Shown: positions 32,953-41,092 of the stretch, piece after piece
Layout: each line of letters starts with the position of its first letter
Numbering within the stretch: the stretch's first letter is position 1
NCBI GenBank assembly: GCA_947454105.1
Contig: CANGIP010000010.1
Coordinates: 27,607 to 91,606, forward strand
Length of the DNA stretch: 64,000 nt
Reading direction: 5' to 3'
Source of the DNA: Actinomycetota bacterium
GTDB lineage: Bacteria > Actinomycetota > Acidimicrobiia > Acidimicrobiales > Ilumatobacteraceae
Made by a program: the position numbers and the translations under genes
The notes under the pieces: generated by a model
What the model saw: the letters and a program-made list of their open reading frames with translations, nothing else
Database searches by the model: none
What the model was told of the DNA's origin: nothing

Positions 32953-33951
32953 TTAGGAACTCTTGCTCATGTACCGAAGTAGCAATTTGGCGATTTCGGG
33001 GCCATGGGTGTCTTGTAAGAAGTGGCGAGCGCCCGCTATTTCATCAAATGTTGAATGGGGAATGAGCGATGACCACTTGCGGCCCCATTCGGTGACGAAA
33101 ACGGGGTCTTCGTTACCCCACATGAAGTGGATGGGGATTTTCAAGGCATTAATCGTCGCAAAATTCTGCTCTTGATTGGCTGCATCACCCGAAATCATGT
33201 CGTGAAAGGGGATGCTCATCGGGAAACGGTAGGGACCAGCGTGTCCTTCGCGACCAAGTCCGGCAAACGGAGCGTCGTAGGCATGTTGAACCTCGCCGGC
33301 TTCACCTTCGTACACGGGTGTCTCGCCTTGTAACGCTTTGAAAACCGAATCTTGCGGAGTGATGCGCGCTGTGGCCATTGCCATGAGACCACCAAGCGTG
33401 AATTTCTCTGGAACATTCGCTTCGAATAAACCACCGGGTGACCATTGTTGAATCCACTGTTGAATGCCTGGCGTGTATTCGTAACCATCGTGATGCAACC
33501 AAGTGTTCATGATGCAAACGCGATCGAATCGTTCGGGCATGCGTGCAACTTGTGCGAGACCAATCGGTCCGCCCCAGTCTTGAACCATGATGGTGACATT
33601 GCGTAGATCAAGTTGTTCAACGAACTGCTTCATGTTCTTGGTGTGGCGCGCGATGTTGTACCAAGAAGTATCAACAACTTTGTCGGATCGACCAAAGCCA
33701 ATGTGATCGGGTGCAATGCAGCGGTAACCCTGAGCGACGAGTTCTTTGATGATCGTGCGATAGAGATACGACCATGTCGGCATGCCATGCATCATCAAAA
33801 CAATCGGTCCATCAATGGGACCTTCATCGATGTAATGCATGCGTAAACCATCAACGTCGTCGTCGGCAATTTCGAGGTAATGCGGTTGAAATGGAAAATC
33901 TGCAAGGTCGGCAAAGTTTTCATCGAGAGTGCGGAGAAACTGAGTAGTCAT
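32953..33951 (-). CDS. Haloalkane-dehalogenase-like alpha/beta hydrolase
   Basis: A 332-residue alpha/beta hydrolase. The oxyanion motif is MMHGMPTWSYLYR. The nucleophile elbow is Asp125 in VQDWGGPIG, whose Trp after Asp is the halide-binding residue typical of haloalkane dehalogenases. The acid is probably Asp282 (WGNEDPVF) and the base His310 (GARHFLQ). A cap domain fills residues about 140-250. Known members cleave carbon-halogen bonds by hydrolysis; related epoxide hydrolases share the Asp nucleophile, so that activity cannot be excluded. I chose ATG 33951; an in-frame ATG at 34008 would overlap the upstream gene and lacks similarity. It sits between an epimerase gene and an unknown gene in one direction. 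Confidence 0.82.
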   Translation of the reverse strand: MTTQFLRTLDENFADLADFPFQPHYLEIADDDVDGLRMHYIDEGPIDGPIVLMMHGMPTWSYLYRTIIKELVAQGYRCIAPDHIGFGRSDKVVDTSWYNIARHTKNMKQFVEQLDLRNVTIMVQDWGGPIGLAQVARMPERFDRVCIMNTWLHHDGYEYTPGIQQWIQQWSPGGLFEANVPEKFTLGGLMAMATARITPQDSVFKALQGETPVYEGEAGEVQHAYDAPFAGLGREGHAGPYRFPMSIPFHDMISGDAANQEQNFATINALKIPIHFMWGNEDPVFVTEWGRKWSSLIPHSTFDEIAGARHFLQDTHGPEIAKLLLRYMSKSS

Positions 33952-33985
33952 GAGTGTTTTACCTAACTTTTGTAGGACTTCTGGC

Positions 33986-34957
33986 TCACAGGAGTCGTTG
34001 GGATTCATTGAGTAGTTTGGACGATTGGCCAGCTACGGGCGTGTTGGCGCTGTCGCCATGTCGTTCGTCAAACACTTGACGAATACCATCACGCCAAGAA
34101 ACTTTGCACGGACCAGTGATAGTAAGTCTCTTACTGACATCGGCGATTGAGCCCCGCAGACTGTTCGCTATTTCAACGACGCGCACGTCTGGCGTGTGAC
34201 CAGTGAGTTCGCCCATGTATGCGCACCATTCATGAACCGAAGGTGTTTCATCGCCGCCCCAGTTGACAATCGTGGCGGGAACACTTGCCGCATCAAGTAG
34301 TGACTCAACTTGACTGTTGATGTCATCTTGATGGATGAGGCTGTAGCGACATGGATCCCAACGAGCAACGACTGGTTTGTCGGCGACAACCCAATCAAGG
34401 TGATAGGTCGGCAAGCCGCCGTTAGGCCCGTATGACGCGTTCATGCGAGCGATGGTGATGGGCAAGTTGTAGGCGCGAGCGCAATAACGTGACACGGCCT
34501 CTTCGGCAATCTTCGAAATTGAATAGGTGGGGGACATGATGTAGTTGACATCACCCAGCGGGTCGTTCTCATTGAAAGCATGCAGTGCATCATCAACTGG
34601 TTTGTAGACCGAGTGTGTCGACATGACCAGAGCCGCCTTAGCCTTTCGGCAATGTTGCAGTAGCAGGCCAGTTCCTTCGGCGTTTACCGTGATGGCGTGG
34701 TTGTAATCAAGTCCTTCGGTTTTGAATGCTGCAAGGTGGATCACATAATCAAAGTCATCGGGAAGCGATGAGTAATCACCTGATGACAAGTCAATTGATT
34801 GAGTGGTGACGCCGAGGGATTCAAGTTGTTCGCGCGACCCTGGTTCGTTGAATCGTGCAACGCCCCAGACATCGTTATGTGGAGCGAGAAACTGTACGAG
34901 GGGGAGACCAATCTGCCCTGATGGACCAGTCACAAGGATCTTTTTGTCGGTCAACAT
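33986..34957 (-). CDS. NAD-dependent epimerase/dehydratase-family protein
   Basis: A 323-residue extended SDR. The N-terminus is KKILVTGPSGQIGLPLVQFL (GxxGxxG). The catalytic Tyr-Lys pair lies in TYSISKIAEEAVSRYCARAY, with the Ser in LVMSTHSVYKP. The C-terminal domain binds the substrate (IARMNASYGPNGGLPTYHL). Substrates of the family are mostly nucleotide sugars, but the same fold reduces other carbonyls. It is first in the unit epimerase, hydrolase, unknown protein. A role with the dehalogenase-like enzyme (for example on a halo-alcohol or a side-chain carbonyl) is a guess. Upstream lies the 314-bp gap with the large palindrome. Confidence 0.87.
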   Translation of the reverse strand: MLTDKKILVTGPSGQIGLPLVQFLAPHNDVWGVARFNEPGSREQLESLGVTTQSIDLSSGDYSSLPDDFDYVIHLAAFKTEGLDYNHAITVNAEGTGLLLQHCRKAKAALVMSTHSVYKPVDDALHAFNENDPLGDVNYIMSPTYSISKIAEEAVSRYCARAYNLPITIARMNASYGPNGGLPTYHLDWVVADKPVVARWDPCRYSLIHQDDINSQVESLLDAASVPATIVNWGGDETPSVHEWCAYMGELTGHTPDVRVVEIANSLRGSIADVSKRLTITGPCKVSWRDGIRQVFDERHGDSANTPVAGQSSKLLNESQRLL

Positions 34958-35003
34958 CTGTATCAGTCAACCACAAATCGACTGAGTCGCTATTGTCTTA
35001 GTT

Positions 35004-35183
35004 GCTGGTGTGAAGATGTCTGTTGGGACGCTCGTCGCTGGCTCGTGGTTGACTCACTGACGTCGCCCACATGCCCCGGTTTTGAATCATGTTGCTGGTG
35101 TGGGCTCAGTCAACGTTCATCACCCACGACCAGCTGCGCATCCCAACATCGACCGTCACGAGCAGGCGACGAGCCTCACACCA
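35004..35183. other. Nested imperfect palindrome of about 180 bp in a non-coding gap
   Basis: The gap 34958-35271 has no convincing gene but does contain one large symmetric structure. From outside in, the arms are GGTGTGA (35007) with TCACACC (35176), GTTGGGA (35022) with TCCCAAC (35141), and GCTGG (35037) with CCAGC (35130). Then TCGTGG (35043) pairs with CCACGA (35124), GTTGACT (35048) with AGTCAAC (35108), and GCCCACA (35065) with TGTGGGC (35099). All pairs centre near 35085. GTTGCTGGTGTG also recurs as a direct repeat at 35001 and 35091. It could be a folded RNA, a cruciform, or the remnant of a mobile element. Confidence 0.6.
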
Positions 35184-35271
35184 ACTGGGTGAAACCAGCC
35201 ATCACAATTGTTCGTTCATACAGAAACTTCAGAACAACCCAATTTCCTGAAATATTTGGCAGGATTGAGAC

Positions 35272-35598
35272 ATGCAATTTTTAATCTCGGTCATTGATGA
35301 CCTCACTGCTTCGGGCACTCCTGAAGAAATGGAAGCGATCGATGTCTTCAATGACAAGTTGCGCGCGGGCGGTCATTGGGTATTCGCTGGTGGACTCGCA
35401 GCACCACAGACTGCGATGGTGATTGATAATCGCAATGAAGCAAACCTGACGACCGGTCAACCTTTGTTTGCGGCGCAGGAGAATTTCAGTGGTTGTTGGA
35501 TCATTAATGCGCCAGATTTAGAAACTGCACGTGCCCTTGCCTATGAAGGTTCGAAATGTTGCAACCGCAAAGTTGAACTACGTCCATTCTTGGGATAA
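35272..35598 (+). CDS. YCII-related domain protein
   Basis: A 108-residue ferredoxin-like-fold protein. It reads FLISVIDDLTASGTPEEMEA, then AGGHWVFAGGLAAPQTAMVI, then GCWIINAPDLETARALAYEG. The fold matches the YCII family and the common actinobacterial variant annotated as DGPF or YCII. Function is not established; YciI proteins can act as small hydrolases, dehalogenases or cofactors. A weak -10 (CAGGAT) lies 6 nt before the ATG. It heads a short series of small genes in the same direction (DUF4287, SnoaL-like), though the next gene begins 9 bp after the stop. Confidence 0.8.
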   Translation: MQFLISVIDDLTASGTPEEMEAIDVFNDKLRAGGHWVFAGGLAAPQTAMVIDNRNEANLTTGQPLFAAQENFSGCWIINAPDLETARALAYEGSKCCNRKVELRPFLG

Positions 35599-35607
35599 AC
35601 AGAAATC

Positions 35608-35811
35608 ATGGCTGAGAAAGTGACCGGTCCGGCGTCGTATTTTCCATCAATCGAAAAGAAGTACGGCAAGCCCATTGAACATTGGATGAAAGAGCTCAAG
35701 AAGGTGTCCAAATTGACCCACATGGAGCAGGTCGCTCATCTCAAAGACAAGTTTGAAATGGGACATGGTCATGCCAACGCAATTGTTGCTGTTTTCCGCA
35801 AAGAAATGTGA
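35608..35811 (+). CDS. DUF4287 protein
   Basis: A 67-residue, helical, Lys-rich protein. The diagnostic features are GPASYFPSIEKKYGKPIEHW, then MKELKKV, then HMEQVAHLKDKFEMGHGHAN and AIVAVFRKE. This fits DUF4287, a small domain sometimes found alone and sometimes fused to DUF5655. The GHGHAN motif is the strongest marker. Function is unknown. The gene begins 9 bp after the YCII gene and ends 13 bp before a SnoaL-like gene that has its own promoter signature, so the two upstream genes may form a pair. Confidence 0.85.
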   Translation: MAEKVTGPASYFPSIEKKYGKPIEHWMKELKKVSKLTHMEQVAHLKDKFEMGHGHANAIVAVFRKEM

Positions 35812-35812
35812 C

Positions 35813-35824
35813 TAGGGTTCGATT
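35813..35824 (+). promoter_or_regulatory. Leaderless -10 for the SnoaL-like gene
   Basis: TAGGGT (35813-35818), then TCGATT, then GTG at 35825. Confidence 0.5.
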
Positions 35825-36316
35825 GTGACTACTTCGCTTTCTGACCACGATGCCATTCGCCAAGTTGTCGCAAGATACGCGCGGGGAGTTGACCGCCTTG
35901 ATGCCGATCTCATGAAGTCGGCATATTGGCCAGAGGCAACTGACGACCATGGAGTGTTCGTCGGTAACGCGATGGTGTTTTGTGAGCGGGTCGTTGCAAC
36001 GCATCAGCGATTTACCGGCACCATGCATTGCAACATGAACCATGCGATCGAGGTAAACGGCGATTCAGCATCAGGCGAGATCTATAACGTCACGTATCTA
36101 TTCCGTGAAGATGGCGACGTTCATTACATCGATACTTGGTTTGGGCGCTACCTCGATCAATACGAGAAGCGCGCGGGCGAATGGCGCATTCTCGAACGCA
36201 TTTGTGTCCACGAGAACACCATGAGCCAAGTAGTTGACGCGCATATGCCCATTGATGCGCCAAAGTTCCGTCACGGAAGTGCTGACCGAGGCACAAATAC
36301 CCCACTTGGTCGTTAA
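35825..36316 (+). CDS. SnoaL / NTF2-like polyketide-cyclase-fold protein
   Basis: A 163-residue NTF2-like protein. It starts DHDAIRQVVARYARGVDRLD, then DLMKSAYWPEATDDHGVF, and continues with strands TGTMHCNMNHAIEVNGDS and VHYIDTWFGRYLDQYEKR. The Asp (GVDRLD) and the Tyr-Asp pair are common in this fold, which includes SnoaL-like cyclases, limonene-epoxide-type hydrolases and the small beta-like subunits of ring hydroxylases. A Rieske alpha-subunit gene lies two genes downstream, so it might be a partner of that oxygenase or an enzyme of the same pathway. It begins with GTG 35825 beside a leaderless -10 box. Confidence 0.8.
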   Translation: MTTSLSDHDAIRQVVARYARGVDRLDADLMKSAYWPEATDDHGVFVGNAMVFCERVVATHQRFTGTMHCNMNHAIEVNGDSASGEIYNVTYLFREDGDVHYIDTWFGRYLDQYEKRAGEWRILERICVHENTMSQVVDAHMPIDAPKFRHGSADRGTNTPLGR

Positions 36317-36333
36317 CCACTCACCCATTTGCC

Positions 36334-36345
36334 TAATCTTGCCTG
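36334..36345 (+). promoter_or_regulatory. Leaderless -10 for the SDR gene
   Basis: TAATCT (36334-36339), then TGCCTG, then ATG at 36346. Confidence 0.5.
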
Positions 36346-37119
36346 ATGTCATCGCAAGCCTTGGTGGGTAAATCTGCACTGGTCACTGGGTCTACTTCAG
36401 GAATCGGTGAAGTGACTGCCTATGCCCTTGCAGCATCGGGAGCCCATGTTCTTGTTGTTGGTCGACGCAATGATCTTGGTAACGATGTCGTGCGAAAGAT
36501 TGAGCAATCGGGCGGTAAGGCAAAGTTCTTCGCCGCCGATATGCGTTCAACTGAAGAGATCAACGCGATGGTTGAATGTGCTGTCAACGAATTCGGAAAA
36601 CTAGATATTGCCTTTAACAATGCAGGCATCTTTGACCGCATGAATGACTTTCATATCTACAACGATGAGTCGTGGGACGAAATGCTCGCCATCAACTTGA
36701 CGGGTGTCTTTCGGTGCATGAGAGCCGAACTTGCGTCAATGATCACAAGCGGTGGAGGCGTGATTATTAATAACGCTTCCACGGTGAGTCATCGGGGAAG
36801 CTTTCGCGCGAGTCCGGCTTATGTCGCGGCTAAGCATGGCGTGCTGGGGCTGACGAAGCAGGCGGCGATTCAATATGTGAACCAGGGAGTTCGAGTCAAT
36901 GCCGTGTCGCCTGGCCCGACCGAAACGGCGATGTCGGCTCCGCTTGTGGCTCAAGGGGCCGAGGCCGTCGCCCAAGCCCTTGCACAACTCAACCCAACGG
37001 GGAAGTTCGTGAGCCCACAAGCCATTGCCCAAGCGGTCGTTTTTCTGGCCTCAAATTCGGCCAACATGATCAACGGCTCCGAAATTGTGCTCGACGGTGG
37101 TCAACTAGCGCTCCTCTAG
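36346..37119 (+). CDS. Classical SDR dehydrogenase
   Basis: A 257-residue SDR with complete motifs. TGSTSGIGEVTAYALAASG is TGxxxGxG, FNNAGIFDR is NNAG, the catalytic Ser lies in INNASTVSHRG, and Tyr-Lys is in YVAAKHGVLGL. The PG motif is NAVSPGPTETAM and the C-terminus is SEIVLDGGQLAL. VVGRRND after the second strand suggests NADP(H). It probably oxidises a diol or alcohol next to the Rieske oxygenase gene 65 bp downstream; cis-diol dehydrogenation would fit the usual pathway order, but this is inferred from position. Confidence 0.9.
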   Translation: MSSQALVGKSALVTGSTSGIGEVTAYALAASGAHVLVVGRRNDLGNDVVRKIEQSGGKAKFFAADMRSTEEINAMVECAVNEFGKLDIAFNNAGIFDRMNDFHIYNDESWDEMLAINLTGVFRCMRAELASMITSGGGVIINNASTVSHRGSFRASPAYVAAKHGVLGLTKQAAIQYVNQGVRVNAVSPGPTETAMSAPLVAQGAEAVAQALAQLNPTGKFVSPQAIAQAVVFLASNSANMINGSEIVLDGGQLALL

Positions 37120-37184
37120 TATTCCCAAAGATATTGCGGTGTCGTACTCTAAGGTCAGCGTTCGCCATAGTTAAGTGAGGGGTC

Positions 37185-38525
37185 ATGGCAGAAGTAAAAG
37201 CAACACCCACGATTGTGCACAAGGCAGCTCCGGTTGAACCCATGCCCATCACCCCCGAGCGGTATATCTCGGCCGACTATGCCCAGCGCGAGAATGACAA
37301 TCTGTGGCCGCGCATGTGGCTCTTTGCTTGTCTTGAAAGTGACGTCGCAAACGTTGGTGACTTTTCTGTTTTCAATCTCGGCCGTGAATCAATCATCATT
37401 TCGCGTACTCAAGAAGGAGATATCGCGGCCTTCTATAACGCCTGCCAACATCGCGGCGCAAAAGTTGCGGTAGAAGATCGCGGCTGTGTTGCGAAGTTCG
37501 TCTGTCCGTACCACGGCTGGTCGTATCGCCTCGATGGAAAACTTGTCGTTGTTCCTGACAACAACCGTTTCTGTGGCGGTGTCGACCGTAACGAACGCTC
37601 GATGCAGAAAGTCCAAGTCGATACTTTTGCCGGACTCGTATGGATCTGCATGGATAACAATGCTGTATCGCTACGTGATTACCTCGGACTGGTAGGCGAG
37701 CGCCTTGCACCTTTCCACGTGGAGAAAATGACTTTGGTCGGCGATCAAACAGTTCGACTCGACTGCAACTGGAAGGCCGTGTACGACAACTTCGGTGAGT
37801 TGTATCACGTTGAACACATTCATCCGCAACATGCAATGTTGTTTGACTGTCCGACTGCGCTCGTTGAGCTTTTTGACAATGGACATACCGGCGTCAATAT
37901 TCTTGGACACACCGTTAACTCACGGCTTCCTATTCCGGAAGAACCCAACTTTTATCAACGCATTCAACTCGAAAAATACGGTGTTGATCCTGCCGATTAC
38001 AACGGTCGTAATCTTGATATTCGATTAGACGTTCAAAAGTACCGTCGCGACAAGGGTCCAGAACTTGGCTTTGATTACACCGAGCTGACTGATGAGCGAC
38101 TTTCAGATATCGAGCAATACAACATCTTTCCAAACATGATGTTTACCGCCCAGCCAGAATCGGCCTTAGTGATGAGAGCGCGTCCACATCCGACCGACCC
38201 GAATAAATGTTTTTGGGATAAGTACACGTTCAAGTTGCAGCCCAATCCTGAAGTTGCGCAGCGAGCAGGTGTTGAGTTTCGTCCCTCGAATCCAAAAGAT
38301 CTCTTGCCTATTCCGCGTCCGGTTCACGACGAGTTTGAACAAGACGATGTCATTGCCGGTCTCAAGACGATGGACATCACAGTCGACCAAGATGTGCATT
38401 TGATTCGTGATGTACAAGCCGGCATGCATTCTCGCGGATTTACAAGCCAGATTTTGAGCGAAGAAGAAGTTCGTATTCAGCACTACCACGATTGGCTCGA
38501 TTACTTCATGGGGGAGCGAGCGTAG
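37185..38525 (+). CDS. Rieske non-heme iron oxygenase, alpha subunit
   Basis: A 446-residue protein. The Rieske [2Fe-2S] cluster is bound by Cys87-Gln-His89 and Cys107-Pro-Tyr-His110 (CQHRGAK; CPYHGWSY). The catalytic mononuclear iron site starts in the stretch YDNFGELYHVEHIHP, which has the family pattern DNxxExYHxxxxHP. The third ligand, an Asp, should be farther along. Length and order are normal for ring-hydroxylating or demethylating oxygenase alpha subunits. No reductase or ferredoxin gene is nearby, so electron partners must come from elsewhere. GAGGGG precedes ATG 37185 as ribosome-binding site. Adjacent genes are an SDR and a VOC protein. The substrate is unknown. Confidence 0.92.
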   Translation: MAEVKATPTIVHKAAPVEPMPITPERYISADYAQRENDNLWPRMWLFACLESDVANVGDFSVFNLGRESIIISRTQEGDIAAFYNACQHRGAKVAVEDRGCVAKFVCPYHGWSYRLDGKLVVVPDNNRFCGGVDRNERSMQKVQVDTFAGLVWICMDNNAVSLRDYLGLVGERLAPFHVEKMTLVGDQTVRLDCNWKAVYDNFGELYHVEHIHPQHAMLFDCPTALVELFDNGHTGVNILGHTVNSRLPIPEEPNFYQRIQLEKYGVDPADYNGRNLDIRLDVQKYRRDKGPELGFDYTELTDERLSDIEQYNIFPNMMFTAQPESALVMRARPHPTDPNKCFWDKYTFKLQPNPEVAQRAGVEFRPSNPKDLLPIPRPVHDEFEQDDVIAGLKTMDITVDQDVHLIRDVQAGMHSRGFTSQILSEEEVRIQHYHDWLDYFMGERA

Positions 38526-39049
38526 TGGACCTTGCTCCCACATGGCTCGGACCAATTCGTCAAACCGCGTTTGTTGTTGAAGACATCGAAGTGGCGGCAC
38601 ACGATTGGGCCAGTACACAAGGTGTTGGTCCGTGGTTTTTGTATCACGTGAACATAGAGAACACTTGGTATCGCGGTGAGCAAGTCACCATGAAAGCGCG
38701 CATGGGTCTTGCCCAAACTGGTGGGCAACAGATTGAGCTGATTCAACCCGACCTTTCACTGCCGTCTATCTACCGAGAATTTCTTGAAGCAGGCGGAACC
38801 GGCGTGCATCATGTGTGTTACTGGGCAAACATTGAACGAAGTCGTGAACATTTTGCTGACATAGGTTCAGAGGTGGTCCTTCGCGGTACGACCTCAACTG
38901 ATAATGAATTTCTGTATATGAGCGGTCAGAACGGAATCCCATACTTGGAGTTCGTTGACCCGAACGAATCAATGGCCGCGTTCTTTAGTCAGATAGCCGA
39001 GGCGGCTCTTCATTGGGATGGGTCGAAGGCCATCTTTTCATCTCGGTAG
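38525..39049 (+). CDS. VOC-family (glyoxalase-like) protein
   Basis: A 174-residue protein. It begins VDLAPTWLGPIRQTAFVVED, with the His or Gln metal position in 'IRQTAFVV', and later has TGVHHVCYWANI and IPYLEFVDPN, giving His and Glu positions typical of VOC proteins. It looks like the methylmalonyl-CoA epimerase/glyoxalase-like subset. The GTG at 38525 overlaps the Rieske stop codon by one base (TAGTG), so translation is coupled. It could be an isomerase, lyase or ring-opening step of the same pathway. It converges with the Gfo/Idh/MocA gene ending at 39050 with no gap. Confidence 0.85.
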   Translation: MDLAPTWLGPIRQTAFVVEDIEVAAHDWASTQGVGPWFLYHVNIENTWYRGEQVTMKARMGLAQTGGQQIELIQPDLSLPSIYREFLEAGGTGVHHVCYWANIERSREHFADIGSEVVLRGTTSTDNEFLYMSGQNGIPYLEFVDPNESMAAFFSQIAEAALHWDGSKAIFSSR

Positions 39050-40009
39050 TTAAATAACTATTGGTGACGGGTGTCGTGCAATGATGTCGAGAATGTGGGC
39101 GACACGAATTGAATCGGCGCTTGAAACTGTCCAGCCTTCGTCTCCATCAATAACTCGACTAACACTCTCAACCATTTCGACAAATGCATTCGTTACTGCG
39201 AATTCTTCAACCACATCATTGATTCGCAGAGAACTTGCTTCGTTCCAAGTTGTGAATGATTCACCGGCTTCAGTACTGACCTGACCGAGCGAGCCCCGAA
39301 CAATGAATTGTTGTTGGCTGGGCAACGCAAAGGAACTCACTGCGTGGGCCGTCACCCCGTTATTGATACGAACCGATACGTCAGTTGTTAAATCAATGCC
39401 TGTTGGCCCGACCACACGAGAAAGTTCACTGATTTCTATGTCGGTCGCTCCTGCGGTGAGCGCAACCCAAGCGTGAGCCTGGTAACAACCGACGTCAAGT
39501 AACGCTCCGCCACCCATTGCTGGGTTGAGGCGATAGTTGTCGGTCATCTCCGAAGTGAAAGTGAAAGCAGTCTCGATGTGCTCAATGGCGCCGATAGTCC
39601 CACTGGCGATTACTTCAACCATGCGAGCGAACCGAGGATGCCATCGGCCCCACACTGCTTCAATCAGAAGGCGGTCATGACGTGAAGCGCACTCAAACAT
39701 TGCTTCAGTTTCAGATGCGTTGAGTCCAAGTGGTTTTTCGCAGAGAACGTGTTTGCCAGCTTCAAGCGACTTCGTGACCCATTCAAGATGTTGACTATTC
39801 GACAAACTGATATACACCGCATCAACGCGTTCATCATCTAACAGGTCGTCGTATGTTGCGTGAACTCGCTCTGGTTCAAGAGTTGCTGAACGCTCTTCAT
39901 CGCGGCTGGCAACTGCATAGAGGTTCGCTCCGCGAGATGCGTGCACGGCAGGAGCAAGTCCACGACTGGCAACAAAACCAGCGCCCAGAAACCCCCAGTT
40001 CACCGTCAC
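39050..40009 (-). CDS. Gfo/Idh/MocA-family oxidoreductase (second of the pair)
   Basis: A 319-residue protein. The N-terminal NAD(P)-binding motif is WGFLGAGFVASRGLAPAV. The signature CEKPLGLNASE (EKP motif with the catalytic-site Lys) follows the VYISLSNSQHLEWV strand. The C-terminal domain carries DVGCYQAHAW, equivalent to the usual G-x-x-x-D-x-G-x-H substrate site. Members oxidise or reduce sugars, inositols and related polyols or dihydrodiols with NAD(P). Translation starts at GTG 40009, 3 bp after the stop of its upstream paralog (40013), so the two are cotranscribed. The N-terminal motif is incomplete by comparison with the first gene (GFVASRG instead of G.G..H). Confidence 0.87.
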   Translation of the reverse strand: MTVNWGFLGAGFVASRGLAPAVHASRGANLYAVASRDEERSATLEPERVHATYDDLLDDERVDAVYISLSNSQHLEWVTKSLEAGKHVLCEKPLGLNASETEAMFECASRHDRLLIEAVWGRWHPRFARMVEVIASGTIGAIEHIETAFTFTSEMTDNYRLNPAMGGGALLDVGCYQAHAWVALTAGATDIEISELSRVVGPTGIDLTTDVSVRINNGVTAHAVSSFALPSQQQFIVRGSLGQVSTEAGESFTTWNEASSLRINDVVEEFAVTNAFVEMVESVSRVIDGDEGWTVSSADSIRVAHILDIIARHPSPIVI

Positions 40010-40012
40010 TTG

Positions 40013-41041
40013 TTATGACCGCCGAATCGCAGGCACAACTGGCATGGCAATTTGCATGGCTGATTGTTCGGCCGCCTGCATAATTGCAACGACATTTCGC
40101 GATTGCAATGCATTGACTTCCATCGGTGTTTCATTGTTGATCAATTCCACGATGGAACGATGGAATTCGTGAGGCGCTAGTGGCTGCAAAGGCGCAACGC
40201 GTGAGGTGCCATCGGTGCGATGCACCGTCAGAATCGCAGGCAGGTCGGCAACCGCTGGTTCGCCAGCCGGATCCCAATCGCCAATGATTGCTCCCTGTGT
40301 GCCCAACACGTAAAACTTGGGTTTTCGAGCTGCGGCAAGATCGGAATGAACAAAGGTCGCTTGTTTGCCGGTTGTGAATGTAACCGTGACGTGTGCGTGA
40401 TCGGCATTCGTTGCATGAGTCCAGACGCGCTTGTGGTTTTGTCCACTCACGTGAGCAACATCGTCTGGAATGATGTTCAGAATCTGGTCGAGGAAATGAC
40501 TGCCCCAGTCAAAAATTGCACCGCCTGATACTTCGGCGTTTGAGTGCCAGTAATCGCACGGGCGTGAATATCCGCCGACGAAACTGTCGTAGTGATAGAC
40601 ATCACCAATTTCGCCAGAACGAATGATTTCGCGCATGGTGACAAAGTCGTCATCAAATCGGCGGTTCTGATACACCACAAGCATGAGCTTCTTGGTTGAG
40701 GCAAGTGCCATGAGTTCGTCGCATTGATCGGCAGTGAGGGCCATGGGCTTTTCAAGCACAACGTGAATGCCGCGCGACAGAGATTCTTTTGCCCACTGGA
40801 AATGGGTGTTTGGCGGGGTTGAGATAACAACAAGGTCGAGAAGTTGCGAATTCAGCATTTCGGTTGCATCGCCAAAGGGTGTGGCTTCGGGTGCAAGCTC
40901 GAGAGCTGCGGCAACGCGCTCTGGATTCATATCGCAAACGGCGGTCAGTTCAAGACCACTGGTGTTTTGGACGGCGAGATTGTGCTCATGCCCAATTGCG
41001 CCATAGGCAAGTAGACCGACGCGGATATTGCTGTTACTCAT
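40013..41041 (-). CDS. Gfo/Idh/MocA-family oxidoreductase (first of the pair)
   Basis: A 342-residue protein. The N-terminal motif is VGLLAYGAIGHEHNLAVQN, the EKP motif is VVLEKPMALTADQCDEL, and the substrate-domain signature is GGAIFDWGSHFLDQIL (G-x-x-x-D-x-G-x-H). This is closer to the canonical inositol-dehydrogenase-like layout than its downstream partner. It begins with ATG 41041, preceded 6 nt upstream by TAATCT. A carbohydrate, polyol or dihydrodiol substrate is expected. The pair could make a heteromer or act on successive positions; both are inferences. Confidence 0.9.
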   Translation of the reverse strand: MSNSNIRVGLLAYGAIGHEHNLAVQNTSGLELTAVCDMNPERVAAALELAPEATPFGDATEMLNSQLLDLVVISTPPNTHFQWAKESLSRGIHVVLEKPMALTADQCDELMALASTKKLMLVVYQNRRFDDDFVTMREIIRSGEIGDVYHYDSFVGGYSRPCDYWHSNAEVSGGAIFDWGSHFLDQILNIIPDDVAHVSGQNHKRVWTHATNADHAHVTVTFTTGKQATFVHSDLAAARKPKFYVLGTQGAIIGDWDPAGEPAVADLPAILTVHRTDGTSRVAPLQPLAPHEFHRSIVELINNETPMEVNALQSRNVVAIMQAAEQSAMQIAMPVVPAIRRS

Positions 41042-41053
41042 CGCTTGAGATTA
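41042..41053 (-). promoter_or_regulatory. Leaderless -10 for the Gfo/Idh/MocA pair
   Basis: On the minus strand TAATCT (41048-41053), then CAAGCG, then ATG 41041. Confidence 0.5.
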
Positions 41054-41092
41054 TCCCTCGTGCGCGCAGAACAGGAAGGCGCAGGGCCAATT

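Noticed and set aside
35045..35284. 79-residue plus-strand frame in the palindromic gap
   Set aside because: It crosses the nested palindrome, has no ribosome-binding site, and its composition (Cys, Ser, Thr, Arg) does not look like the neighbouring proteins. It also overlaps the YCII start.
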